DNA of 50,024 nucleotides from Gemmatimonadaceae bacterium (GCA_025929535.1 JAICLZ010000027.1:1-50024), one strand, 5' to 3'. Counted from the first letter of the stretch, positions 8,084-15,605 are shown. Made by a program: numbers and translations. Notes: a model not told the origin generated them from the letters alone.

Positions 8084-8871
8084 GCACCACACCGTACGCG
8101 CTCGACAACTCGAGCCCCGAAGCCGCCGCGCGCTTTCCCGCGCTCGCCCGTGCATTCGACGCCGGTACGCAACGCCACCTCGACGCACTCGGCGTCACGA
8201 CCGGCTGGCGCTGCCTCGAAGTCGGAGGAGGTGGAGGCTCGGTCGCGCGCTGGCTCGCCGAGCGTGTCGGCCCAACGGGCCATGTGCTCGCGACGGACAT
8301 CGATCCGCGACATCTGGAGCTCGGAAGCATCCCCGAGGTAGAGGTGCGGGTCCACGACATCACGACGGACCCGCTGCCACCCGCATCGTTCGATCTGGTA
8401 CACGCGCGACTCGTGCTGCTGCACGTACGTGAGCGGGAGAGCGCGCTCGTGAACATGATCGCCGCACTCAAGCCCGGTGGCTGGCTGCTCGATGAGGAGT
8501 TCGACAGCTCGGTCTTCCCCGATCCCGCGCGGAATCCCGGCGAGTGCTTGCTCAAGACTCACGTCGCGCTCGCGCGAACATTGGACGAGCGCGGCGTGGA
8601 CAGAAACTTTGGTCGTCGCCTCTTCGGACGCCTGCGTTCGCTCGGCCTCGTTCAGGTTGCGGCAGAGGGACGAACGTTCATGTGGCCCGCCGGATCCGCC
8701 GGACCCGCGATGATGCGCACGAACTACGAGCAACTTCGCTCGCACATGATCGACGCCGGCTACATCACCCGATCGGAATTCGATCGGGACATCGCAGCAC
8801 TGGATGGTCGCGACTTCTTCATGCCCTCGCCGATACTGTGGGCCGTGTCGGGACGAAAGCCGGCTTCCTAG
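8080..8871 (+). CDS. Class I SAM-dependent methyltransferase
   Basis: A 263-residue protein. SAM-binding motif I is CLEVGGGGGSVARWLAE (around 45-61), with the acidic residue ending strand 2 in VLATDID, and the post-motif IV segment FDLVHARLVLLHV and ALKPGGWLLDEEF follow in the usual order. It resembles UbiE/Methyltransf_11-type small-molecule methyltransferases. It is translationally coupled to the MFS transporter upstream, so it may modify the compound that is transported or sensed (inference). Its stop overlaps the stop region of the convergent amidohydrolase gene by 4 bases. Confidence 0.85.
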   Translation: MSTTPYALDNSSPEAAARFPALARAFDAGTQRHLDALGVTTGWRCLEVGGGGGSVARWLAERVGPTGHVLATDIDPRHLELGSIPEVEVRVHDITTDPLPPASFDLVHARLVLLHVRERESALVNMIAALKPGGWLLDEEFDSSVFPDPARNPGECLLKTHVALARTLDERGVDRNFGRRLFGRLRSLGLVQVAAEGRTFMWPAGSAGPAMMRTNYEQLRSHMIDAGYITRSEFDRDIAALDGRDFFMPSPILWAVSGRKPAS

Positions 8872-10595
8872 CGCAACTCCGCGTCCACGCCGCGCAGTGC
8901 CCGTCCGGGCTTCGCGCCCGTGTGCACCCCGTCCTTCAGAACCTCCACACCGTTCACGAACACTTCCTTCACTCCCACCGACAGCTGGTGCGGCTTCTCG
9001 TACGTCGCCTTGTCGATGATCGTGGTCGGATCGAACACCACCACGTCCGCGTACATGCCCGCGCGCAGGAGCCCGCGATCCGGAAGCGACAGCCGCTCCG
9101 CAACGCCCGACGAAAATTTCCGTATCGCATCCTCCAGCGTGAGCACGTGCTCCTCGCGCACGTACTTGCCGAGGAGCCTCGGATAGCTGCCGTACGCGCG
9201 CGGATGCGTGAGCCCCTTCGCACTGTCCGGATCGAAGCCCTCCGCGTCCGTTCCGATCACGACCCACGGCTTGCGCAGCTGCATCGCGACGTTCTCGTCC
9301 GTCATGCTGAACGTCAGCTTGCCCGCGCGACCGCCCGAGATGAGCACGATGTCGGCCATCGCCTCGCCCCACGACTTGTGCATGTCCTCCGCGATCTTGT
9401 CGAGGCGCCACCCTTCGTACTTCGCGAGTGACGGCGTCGACAGCAGTCCCACGACCATGATCGGACCCGGCCCCGATTCCTGGCAGTACACCGGCTTGTG
9501 CGGAGTCGTGTCCATCGCCTCGGCGACGATGCGTGCGCGCGTCTCCGGATTCTTCAGGTTGTCGAGCAGCTTCCCATTCTCCTCGGCCCACGGTGGTACA
9601 CAGGCGGCGAGACCATTTCCGGATGCCGTGTAGGGATACATCGTGGCGCCCACATCCTGCCCGGCCGCGCGCGCGGAATCGATCTTGAATACCATCTCCG
9701 CCGCCTTGCCCCACGAGTGCGCGCCGGCAGCCTTCAGGTGATAGATCTCGACGGGAACGCCGCCCGCGCGTCCGATCGCGAGCGCTTCGTCGATCGCCTC
9801 GAGCAGGCTGTCGCCCTCCGATCTCACGTGCGAGATGTACACCCCGTGATACGGCGCCATCGCTTTCGCGATCTCGCTGAGCTCCTGCGTTCCCGCGTAG
9901 CTGCCGGGCGGGTAGATCAGCGCGCTCGCGACCCCGAACGCGCCGTCCTTCATCGCATCACGCGTCACGCGGCGCATCGTGTCGAGCTGCGCCGCCGTGG
10001 GCGCGCCCTGCGCCTGCCCGTTCGCGTACGCGCGTATGGTGCCTGCGCCGATGAACGAGCCGACGTTCACCGAGATGCCGTGCTTCTGCATCGCATCGAG
10101 CCACGCGCCGAAGCCATGCTCACCCATGAACTGCTTCGCCACGCGAATGCCGGCGGTGTCGCTCGCATCGAACGTCGCGAGAATCTTGTCGTTCACCGGC
10201 GCCGGCGTGTCGCCTTCGCCGAGTATCTCGGTGGTGACGCCCTGGGTGATCTTGCTGACGAGCCGACCGTCGCCCGTGGTCAGCTGCTCGCCCGACTGTC
10301 CCTGGATGTCGATGAAGCCCGGTGCGATCACCATTCCCTTCGCATCGATGCGCTTGCCCGCGTGCGCAGTAGCGAGCGCCCCGGACGGAGTGACCGCCGC
10401 GATTCGGTCGCCCGAAATGCCCACGTCGCCGTAGTACCACGGATTGCCCGTGCCATCCACGATCTTGCCACCCGAGATCACGATGTCATAGCTGCTGTGG
10501 GGCGACGTGGGCGCGGGATACGGGTTTCCAGCGCAGGCGGCAATGGCGAGCGGCATGGTCGCCGCGGCGATGATCGAGCGAACGGAAATTTTCAT
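8868..10595 (-). CDS. Exported N-acyl-D-amino-acid deacylase-like amidohydrolase (lipoprotein)
   Basis: A 575-residue protein of the D-aminoacylase branch of the amidohydrolase superfamily. The signal ends in a lipobox (AIAAC, Cys21), so it is probably membrane-anchored outside the cytoplasm. Family landmarks: DIVISGGKIVDGTG (37-50), APGFIDIQGQ (91-100), GVTTEILGEG (119-128), YISHVRSEGD with His256, EIYHLKAAG with His286, and VIGTDAEGF with Asp450. The usual metal-binding His-x-His after PGFID is Gln98-Gly-Gln100, and the usual bridging Cys position is Gly128 next to Glu127. The metal centre is therefore probably single and unlike that of classical D-aminoacylase. The likely reaction is hydrolysis of an amide or D-amino-acid derivative; the substrate is unknown. 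Confidence 0.8.
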   Translation of the reverse strand: MKISVRSIIAAATMPLAIAACAGNPYPAPTSPHSSYDIVISGGKIVDGTGNPWYYGDVGISGDRIAAVTPSGALATAHAGKRIDAKGMVIAPGFIDIQGQSGEQLTTGDGRLVSKITQGVTTEILGEGDTPAPVNDKILATFDASDTAGIRVAKQFMGEHGFGAWLDAMQKHGISVNVGSFIGAGTIRAYANGQAQGAPTAAQLDTMRRVTRDAMKDGAFGVASALIYPPGSYAGTQELSEIAKAMAPYHGVYISHVRSEGDSLLEAIDEALAIGRAGGVPVEIYHLKAAGAHSWGKAAEMVFKIDSARAAGQDVGATMYPYTASGNGLAACVPPWAEENGKLLDNLKNPETRARIVAEAMDTTPHKPVYCQESGPGPIMVVGLLSTPSLAKYEGWRLDKIAEDMHKSWGEAMADIVLISGGRAGKLTFSMTDENVAMQLRKPWVVIGTDAEGFDPDSAKGLTHPRAYGSYPRLLGKYVREEHVLTLEDAIRKFSSGVAERLSLPDRGLLRAGMYADVVVFDPTTIIDKATYEKPHQLSVGVKEVFVNGVEVLKDGVHTGAKPGRALRGVDAELR

Positions 10596-10685
10596 CTATC
10601 CTGATGGTGGAGCGTGGATGACGGCGTGAGCGAACGACCGTCAAGTTGCCTATGTGGCTGTTGAATCGTAACTTGCGCATCCTTT

Positions 10686-10758
10686 TGGGGCGTAGCTGAG
10701 CTGGCAAAGCGCCGGACTGTTAATCCGGAGATCGGTGGTTCGACTCCACCCGCCCCAG
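10686..10758 (+). tRNA. tRNA-Asn (GTT)
   Basis: A 73-nt cloverleaf: the acceptor stem TGGGGCG pairs with CGCCCCA, the discriminator base is G, the anticodon stem CCGGA/TCCGG encloses the loop CTGTTAA with anticodon GTT, and the T stem GGTGG/CCACC encloses TTCGACT. The first base T and discriminator G match the usual bacterial tRNA-Asn. The 3' CCA is not encoded. It lies between two minus-strand genes. Confidence 0.95.
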
Positions 10759-10773
10759 TATCGACCGACCGCG

Positions 10774-11499
10774 TTATGGCCGAGGTGCCGTGTAGTCGCC
10801 CGGCTGCACGCGCTCCTCGCCCGGAGGGGCGCTTGGGATCGCAACTCCGGGTTCCGGTTCCGGATTCTGGGCGCGGAAGAACAGCGCCGCCAATGCCCCT
10901 CCCACGAGCGGGCCCACGATGTACAGCCACAGGTTGGCGAACGTGCCGTGGCTCGCGAAGCCGTCGATCAGAATCGGTCCGATGCCCACCGCGGGATTGA
11001 ACGCGCCGCCCGATATCCCGCCGCCCGCGAATGCCGCGACGACGATCGTGAATCCGATGGCCAATCCATAGAACGAGTTCTTCTCCGTCTGGCGCGCAGT
11101 GGCCGAGTTTAGGACCACGAGGGCGAGCGCAAAGGTAAAGATCGTTTCGACGGCGAGGGCGCGTCCCAACGTCACGTCGGTGCCGGGCGCGGGCGCGAAG
11201 GTTTTCCCGGTGAGATAGAGCACGGTGAGCGCGGCGAGCACCGCGCCGATCAGCTGCGCGATCCAGTATGGGGCGACATCGGCTGCGTCGAGCTTTCCGC
11301 GCATCCACACTGCGAGCGTGACGGCAGGATTGTAGTGGGCGCCTGAGACATGGCCGCCCATGTACACCATGATCATGAGCGAGCAGCCGATCGCCAGCGG
11401 TGCGAGTGGCGACTGCGCCAGCGAGGTGAGCCCTACCGTCAGCACGAGGAAATAGGTGCCGACGAGCTCTGTAGCATACGCCATTTTCATGAGGTTCAC
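10774..11499 (-). CDS. Aquaporin / MIP-family channel
   Basis: A 241-residue channel of normal MIP length with six hydrophobic spans and both half-helix motifs: SGAHYNPAVTL (NPA 57-59) and SGGAFNPAVGIGP (NPA 168-170). It resembles AqpZ-type channels, but the residue after the second NPA is Val171 where most aquaporins have the selectivity-filter Arg, so the pore may pass more than water. The C-terminus is a short Pro/Glu-rich tail. Upstream lies a strong hairpin that ends the preceding gene, so it probably has its own promoter. Confidence 0.9.
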   Translation of the reverse strand: MNLMKMAYATELVGTYFLVLTVGLTSLAQSPLAPLAIGCSLMIMVYMGGHVSGAHYNPAVTLAVWMRGKLDAADVAPYWIAQLIGAVLAALTVLYLTGKTFAPAPGTDVTLGRALAVETIFTFALALVVLNSATARQTEKNSFYGLAIGFTIVVAAFAGGGISGGAFNPAVGIGPILIDGFASHGTFANLWLYIVGPLVGGALAALFFRAQNPEPEPGVAIPSAPPGEERVQPGDYTAPRP

Positions 11500-11565
11500 G
11501 GTGAAATGGTGGGCGTGAAGCGGGCGCGGACCGGCACGACGTCGTCAATTAACGGGGCGCGACAA

Positions 11566-11609
11566 ACGCCTGCAATGCTCGGGATGATGGATCCCGGCGT
11601 TGCAGGCGT
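11566..11609 (-). terminator. Strong hairpin terminator after the small stress-type gene
   Basis: About 19 paired bases (11566-11585 with 11591-11609, one bulged base and one mismatch) close a 5-base loop. On the minus strand it is followed by a short T run (TTTGTC). It lies between the small hydrophilic protein gene and the aquaporin gene, both on the minus strand, and should separate their transcripts. Confidence 0.75.
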
Positions 11610-11646
11610 CGATGACGCTTTCCCGTTCGCGCGCTACGGATGTGCG

Positions 11647-11931
11647 CTACGCGTTTCCGTTGCGGCGACGAGTGGCCCAGCCTTTCTTGGCAGCGCGACT
11701 CCGCTCCGCCGTGCTCTCGCTTCGCCCGCCCTTCCGCTCGGGCTCCTTGTTCTCTGCGCGACCACGCCCCGACCCAGATTTCCGGCCGCCGTGACTGATC
11801 GCGTTCTCGGTAGCCCACGCCCGGCGCTCCGCCTCCTTTTCCGACACCCCACGCTTTTCGTACCCTTCCTCGATATGCTCGGCCTGACGCTTCTGCTTGT
11901 CAGTGTACGCCGACTTATCCCCCCTCGGCAT
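11647..11931 (-). CDS. Small hydrophilic 'plasmid stabilization/stress' family protein
   Basis: A 94-residue, highly charged protein. The N-terminal half (PRGDKSAYTDKQKRQAEHI, then EEGYEKRGVSEKEAERRAWAT) matches small proteins commonly named plasmid stabilization or stress proteins in chromosomes of soil bacteria; their biochemical role is unknown. The C-terminal half is Lys/Arg/Gly/Ser-rich and probably disordered, ending in AAKKGWATRRRNGNA. The ATG at 11931 has a good ribosome-binding site (ggagggg). A strong terminator follows the gene. Nucleic-acid binding by the basic tail is plausible but not shown. Confidence 0.75.
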   Translation of the reverse strand: MPRGDKSAYTDKQKRQAEHIEEGYEKRGVSEKEAERRAWATENAISHGGRKSGSGRGRAENKEPERKGGRSESTAERSRAAKKGWATRRRNGNA

Positions 11932-12108
11932 AACCCCTCCGGCGCGATGAGAATTGTTGCCACGCCTGGGCTGCATAAGATGTGCCCCGCGTGGCAGTTA
12001 GCCGCAGCTCGACTCCGCTCGCGTAGCGACGGCGCGCTCCGTGCACCAGATCTGCGCGGACGATACGTCAGCGGGCGTGCGTCGATCCTTCACCAAGGGA
12101 GCTGCAAC

Positions 12109-12321
12109 ATGAGCGACGAGACGAACAAGGAGCAAAAGAACGCAAACAGCACGTCGGAAACGCAGAGCGACAGCGAGAAGGCGCTCCAGGAAGAGCTGCG
12201 CCGCGAGGCTGCAGAAGGAAAGAGCTCCGTAGGCGACGCCGGAAAGAACAACAATCTCTCGGGCTCATCGACGTGGGAAACGCTTCCCGACGACGATTCG
12301 TCGCAGAAGGGCAAGAAGTGA
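12109..12321 (+). CDS. Small acidic disordered protein, unknown function
   Basis: A 70-residue protein rich in Ser, Glu, Asp, Lys and Asn, with no hydrophobic core or recognisable domain, so probably intrinsically disordered. The ATG is preceded by a strong ribosome-binding site (aaggga, 8 bases upstream), which supports it as a real gene. Its TGA overlaps a GTG start of the next gene (GTGA), so the two are probably translated together. Small hydrophilic proteins around it hint at a stress- or desiccation-related patch, but that is inference. Confidence 0.65.
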   Translation: MSDETNKEQKNANSTSETQSDSEKALQEELRREAAEGKSSVGDAGKNNNLSGSSTWETLPDDDSSQKGKK

Positions 12322-12668
12322 CACCCGCGTCATCGGGCGCCTCGCCTGACAGCTCCGACGAGGAACGACGCAGGATTGCCGAAGAGATTTCGTCGCGACT
12401 CCGCCGAAACGGAGTTCAGCTCACGGGAAACGAAAGCACCGAGGAGCTGGCGGAGCTCGAGGAGGCCGTCGAACAGTTCGAGCGCATGGTCGAGCGCGGC
12501 GGCGGCGATCTCATGGTGGACGAGCCGGTGACCGGCGGCTCGCCGATAGCACCCGACGAGCCCGATTTCGTACTACCGGCACGGAAGCCGTCGGAATCCG
12601 TTCCGGCATACATCAAACGCATCCGCGAGGCCGCATCGCGGGCAGGACACAAGGGAACCACGTCCTGA
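12318..12668 (+). CDS. Small acidic hypothetical protein
   Basis: A 116-residue protein starting at the GTG that overlaps the stop of the upstream gene. An in-frame start at 12273 would add 15 residues but would lie inside the upstream gene. The sequence is rich in Glu, Arg and Ser and has a likely helical stretch (EELAELEEAVEQFERMVERG), then a Pro-rich linker and a C-terminal helix (VPAYIKRIREAASRAG). No family is recognised. Confidence 0.6.
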   Translation: MTPASSGASPDSSDEERRRIAEEISSRLRRNGVQLTGNESTEELAELEEAVEQFERMVERGGGDLMVDEPVTGGSPIAPDEPDFVLPARKPSESVPAYIKRIREAASRAGHKGTTS

Positions 12669-12695
12669 CCCGCGGCAGCCTCGCGCGCAGCATTG

Positions 12696-13112
12696 CTACT
12701 TCACGATGACCGTTCCCGACATTGCGGTTCCGTGCACCGCACAGTGGTACGTGTAGGTGCCGGCGGCGTCGAACGTTCTGCTGAACGTCCCCGAGCTCTG
12801 GATCCGGGAGCTTGCCCCTCCATCGTCGAACTTCACGCTGTGCGACGTGCACGTGCTTCCCCCGTAGCCGTCGCCGGTGCAGGAGTTCCACGTCCACGTA
12901 AGAGTTGCGCCCACGGCGACGCTGTCGTGCGCCGGCGTGTACTTGTTGTTCGTGACGGTGAGAGAGGTAGTCGACGAATTGACGGGCGGCGTGACCGGCC
13001 CGGGGTCCGTTACGCCGTTCGAAGATGACGATCCGCCGCCGCAGGCGAAGAGCGCCGCCAGCAGGAACAGGGAGGTCGTGCCGATGCGTTTGTTCTCGAA
13101 GCCGATGCTCAT
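12696..13112 (-). CDS. Lipoprotein cupredoxin (plastocyanin-like, type 1 copper)
   Basis: A 138-residue exported protein. The signal ends in LLAALFAC (Cys24), a lipobox, followed by a Gly/Ser linker. From about residue 48 it is a single cupredoxin domain with a full set of type 1 copper ligands: His91 in CTSHSVKF, then Cys124, His127 and Met131 in YHCAVHGTAM. Cys78 and Cys88 could form a disulfide. The expected role is periplasmic or membrane-anchored one-electron transfer; the partner is not evident nearby. The ATG at 13112 was chosen because it puts the lipobox at the normal distance; longer in-frame starts exist but add Arg/Cys-rich, non-coding-like sequence. Confidence 0.85.
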   Translation of the reverse strand: MSIGFENKRIGTTSLFLLAALFACGGGSSSSNGVTDPGPVTPPVNSSTTSLTVTNNKYTPAHDSVAVGATLTWTWNSCTGDGYGGSTCTSHSVKFDDGGASSRIQSSGTFSRTFDAAGTYTYHCAVHGTAMSGTVIVK

Positions 13113-13423
13113 GGACTCATCCGTAATAGGGCGATGCTCGCACGGTAGCCGTCCTCCCATGCATGCGCACCGCGTTTGCGGCGGACGACAGCTCAGGCGA
13201 GGTGAACGCCATGCAAACGCAAGCGTCCGCGGATGTACTTCTCTTCGCCCAGCATTCACAGCCGTGCGTTCGCCTTGCACGAGCGGCGCGCGTCCGATAG
13301 TCTAGCGACAGGCATGATGCCGCCACCGGTTCCCGGCATGCATGTTCCTCCCCCACCTTCACTTCAGCTGCCGGTGCCACTCACGCGTGCCGTCCCGATC
13401 GCGATCATTGCACGGGAGCTTGA
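13113..13423. other. Intergenic region with a possible small ORF
   Basis: About 310 bases upstream of the cupredoxin (minus) and of the small plus-strand gene. It probably carries both promoters; I see no convincing -35/-10 pair. It also holds a 37-codon plus-strand ORF (ATG 13314 to TGA 13427) that is Pro-rich at its start and ends in a TTGA overlap with the next gene. This ORF may be a coupled leader peptide or chance. Confidence 0.35.
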
Positions 13424-13744
13424 TTGACTCCGCGCACCATTCCCGAGAGCACGATCGCCGCGCTCCGGGAGCTGCTGCTGCGCATGCTGCGCGACGAGCC
13501 GCCGTCGAACGCCGAGGTAGCGCCGCGCGCGGGCGACGACACTCGTGATGCGCTCCGCGATCTTTGCGACGATGCGCGCCGAAACCAGGTTCGCGTCGAG
13601 CAGCTCGTGATCGCGATCAAGCAGGGATGGACATCACTGCACACCGAACGTCCGCGCGTACGCTCCGCGGGCCCTGATGGACTGCTCAATCAGGTGATCA
13701 CCCTCTGCATCGACGAGTATTACGCGCGCGCGGAGCAGAAGTAG
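13424..13744 (+). CDS. Hypothetical protein
   Basis: A 106-residue, mostly helical, soluble protein without a recognised family. It begins at TTG 13424, preceded by gggag 5 bases upstream, and this start overlaps a TGA in another frame (TTGA), as happens elsewhere in this window. Charged helices dominate (IAALRELLLRMLRDEPPS, then QVRVEQLVIAIKQGWTSL). It ends 3 bases before the stop of the convergent pqqE gene. Confidence 0.6.
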   Translation: MTPRTIPESTIAALRELLLRMLRDEPPSNAEVAPRAGDDTRDALRDLCDDARRNQVRVEQLVIAIKQGWTSLHTERPRVRSAGPDGLLNQVITLCIDEYYARAEQK

Positions 13745-13747
13745 GCG

Positions 13748-14872
13748 CTAGCGGAGCGCCGGATCCTCCGCGCTCACACGCGCCGTCGCGCTCTCGCGCG
13801 TGCGGCCCATCTCGCGATACGCGTACACCACCGGTGGCGGTGTTCCGTCGAGCATCGAATCGATGATCGCGCGATCGGAGGTCAGCGTGCACACGGGATC
13901 CGTGCGCGTCGCGTCGCCGGTGAGCGCGAACGCCTGGCACCGGCATCCACCGAAGTCCACGTGCTTGCGCGGGCAGCTGCGACAGGGCTCCTTCATCCAC
14001 TCGTCGCCGCGGAAGGCGCGGAAGGCGCTCGACTCCTCCCAGATCCAGCGCACGCTCTTCTCGCGCACGTTGTCGAAGGTGAGCGTCGTGATCTGCGACG
14101 CGGCGTGGCAGGGCATCGTGCGGCCGTCGGGCGCAACGACGAGATAGAAATTTCCCCAGCCTCCCTGACACGGCTTCGGAAACTCGCTGTAGTAATCGGG
14201 GAGCACGTAGATGATCTGCATCCTCCCGCGATACCTCTCGACCGCGCGATCGACGATCGCCTCGGAGCGCTCGATCTGCGCGCGCGTAGGCATGAGCGAT
14301 TCGCGATTGAGCACCGCCCACCCGTAGTACTGCGTGTTCGCGAGCTCGATGCGATCGGCGCCGAGCGCGCCGGCCAGGTCGATGAGCTCTTCGAGGTGAT
14401 CGAGATTGGCGCGGTGCAGCACGACGTTCACCGTGAAGGCGAAATCGAGCTCCTTGATCCACTGCGCCGCCTGGAGCTTCGCATCCCAGCTGCGCGTGCC
14501 CGCGATCCTCTCCGAAATCTCCTTGTCGGAGTCCTGAATGGAGATCTGCACGTGCTCGAGCCCGGCCGCCTCGAGCTTCGCCGCGCGCGCGTGCGTGAGC
14601 CCGACCGCTGACGTCACGAGCGTTTGATAGAAGCCGAGCGAGTGCGCGTGGGCGACGAGCTCCTCGAGATCGCGCCGGATGAGCGGCTCGCCGCCGGACA
14701 GTCCGAGCTGCAGCGCGCCGAGCTCGCGCGCCTGCGTGAAGACGCGCTTCCAGTCGTCCGTCGAGAGCTCGGCCTGCGAGCGCGCCAGATCGATCGGGTT
14801 CGAGCAGTACGGACAGTGCAGCGGACAGCGGTGCGTGAGCTCCGCCAGCAGTGTCGTGGGTCTACGATCCAT
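13748..14872 (-). CDS. pqqE: PqqE, radical SAM PqqA C-C cross-linking enzyme
   Basis: A 374-residue radical SAM enzyme with the CxxxCxxC cluster motif at Cys16, Cys20 and Cys23 (HRCPLHCPYC), the GGEP motif, and a C-terminal SPASM region with many Cys residues (CQGGWGNF, then MPCHAAS, then EPCRSCPRK, then FGGCRCQAF, then DPVC). PqqE joins Glu and Tyr side chains of the PqqA peptide, with PqqD presenting the peptide; it is the first committed step of PQQ synthesis. Here it is the last gene of the locus, 80 bases after pqqA, with a UUCG-capped hairpin between them. It is cytoplasmic. Confidence 0.95.
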   Translation of the reverse strand: MDRRPTTLLAELTHRCPLHCPYCSNPIDLARSQAELSTDDWKRVFTQARELGALQLGLSGGEPLIRRDLEELVAHAHSLGFYQTLVTSAVGLTHARAAKLEAAGLEHVQISIQDSDKEISERIAGTRSWDAKLQAAQWIKELDFAFTVNVVLHRANLDHLEELIDLAGALGADRIELANTQYYGWAVLNRESLMPTRAQIERSEAIVDRAVERYRGRMQIIYVLPDYYSEFPKPCQGGWGNFYLVVAPDGRTMPCHAASQITTLTFDNVREKSVRWIWEESSAFRAFRGDEWMKEPCRSCPRKHVDFGGCRCQAFALTGDATRTDPVCTLTSDRAIIDSMLDGTPPPVVYAYREMGRTRESATARVSAEDPALR

Positions 14873-14909
14873 CGCGCACCATCAGTGGAAACGTCAACGG
14901 AAAAGAGAA

Positions 14910-14931
14910 GGGACCCGCCGAAGCGGGCCCC
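14910..14931 (-). terminator. UUCG-capped hairpin between pqqA and pqqE (attenuator/terminator)
   Basis: On the minus strand the stem GGGGCCCGC pairs with GCGGGTCCC (8 pairs, one mismatch) around a C-UUCG-G tetraloop and is followed by a T-rich stretch (ttctctttt). It sits 22 bases after the pqqA stop and before pqqE. Partial termination or RNA stabilisation here would raise pqqA output over pqqE, as expected for a substrate peptide versus its enzyme. Confidence 0.7.
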
Positions 14932-14952
14932 CTGTGCTTCGCCTGACGCAGC

Positions 14953-15027
14953 CTAGCGGCGAGCGACGTACGCGGTCACTTCCATCGTGACTTCGACCAC
15001 TTCGAATTCCGGCTTGGTCCAGGACAT
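14953..15027 (-). CDS. pqqA: PqqA, PQQ precursor peptide
   Basis: A 24-residue peptide. It starts MSWTKPEFEVVEVTMEV and ends TAYVARR. The two residues that become PQQ are present with the required spacing, Glu16 and Tyr20 (E-V-T-A-Y). The ATG at 15027 has a ribosome-binding site (cgggag, about 6 bases upstream). PqqA is bound by PqqD and modified by PqqE, then trimmed and oxidised to PQQ by PqqB and PqqC. Its place between pqqD and pqqE, rather than first in the operon, is unusual. A candidate sigma-54 promoter lies about 100 bases upstream. Confidence 0.95.
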   Translation of the reverse strand: MSWTKPEFEVVEVTMEVTAYVARR

Positions 15028-15132
15028 GTTCGACTCCCGTTGACTGTAGGTGTATGCTCGCGGCCGGCATCCGACGGAAGAAAAAGTTCTCCCGATTGGT
15101 GCTGCTCACTGGCTCGCGACTGCCCCTACCAA

Positions 15133-15148
15133 AGCACTGACCATGCCG
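15133..15148 (-). promoter_or_regulatory. Candidate sigma-54 promoter for pqqA-pqqE
   Basis: Read on the minus strand: CGGCAT-N5-GTGCT, which keeps the required GG-N10-GC spacing of the -24/-12 element (consensus TGGCAC-N5-TTGCW) and agrees at 8 of 11 defined positions. It lies about 106 bases before the pqqA ATG in the only long gap of the locus. The neighbouring NtrC-type regulator makes a sigma-54 promoter plausible; the single-site match is not proof. Confidence 0.45.
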
Positions 15149-15167
15149 TTCGGATTCGCGCTCCCTC

Positions 15168-15199
15168 ACATTACCATAAGCGCATGCCATACATAATGT
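15168..15199. promoter_or_regulatory. AT-rich inverted repeat upstream of the candidate sigma-54 promoter
   Basis: ACATTA-N20-TAATGT, perfect 6-base arms, inside an AT-rich patch that stands out in this GC-rich region. It lies 20-50 bases upstream of the candidate -24 element of pqqA. It could be an activator site, but it is closer than usual for an NtrC-type enhancer. Confidence 0.3.
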
Positions 15200-15310
15200 T
15201 AGGCTGGAACGAGAGCTCCCGAAGCGGAGCGCGAAAGTCACCCCCAACACTCGTCAGATCACCCATAGTTGGGGCATTTCACGCAGCGAGCTCGACAGCG
15301 AGGCGACCCG

Positions 15311-15601
15311 TCAACCAGCCTCGATCGCCGCGGCCGCATCGCGCACCAGCTCCCGGTCCGCCAGCTGCGAGAGATACGATTGCACATCGCTTTGCACGTC
15401 GCATCCGTACCGCTCCTGGAGCACCGCGGCGATCTCCGACAGCGTGCGCGTGCCGTCGCACAGCGCGAGAATCTCGGCCGCCGTGTCGTTCAGCAGCACC
15501 GCCCCCTCCGGATACTGCAGCACGTTTCGCTGCCGCGCTTCATCGAACTGCACGCGCGCGAACTTCCAGAGCCTGGGGCGCGACTGCGCCGTGAGTATCA
15601 T
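15311..15601 (-). CDS. pqqD: PqqD, PqqA-binding chaperone
   Basis: A 96-residue protein of the PqqD/RRE fold, normal length for the family. Typical features are RPRLWKFARVQFDEARQRNV near the start and the central VLLNDTAAEILALCDGTRTLSEIAAVLQ. PqqD binds PqqA tightly and delivers it to PqqE. The ATG is at 15601, four bases after the pqqC stop, so the two are co-transcribed. After this gene there is a 283-base gap before pqqA, the only long break in the locus. Confidence 0.95.
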   Translation of the reverse strand: MILTAQSRPRLWKFARVQFDEARQRNVLQYPEGAVLLNDTAAEILALCDGTRTLSEIAAVLQERYGCDVQSDVQSYLSQLADRELVRDAAAAIEAG

Positions 15602-15605
15602 GCGC

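Noticed and set aside
7957..9714. 585-codon minus-strand open frame
   Set aside because: It overlaps the methyltransferase on the opposite strand and the amidohydrolase in another frame, both of which have complete motifs.
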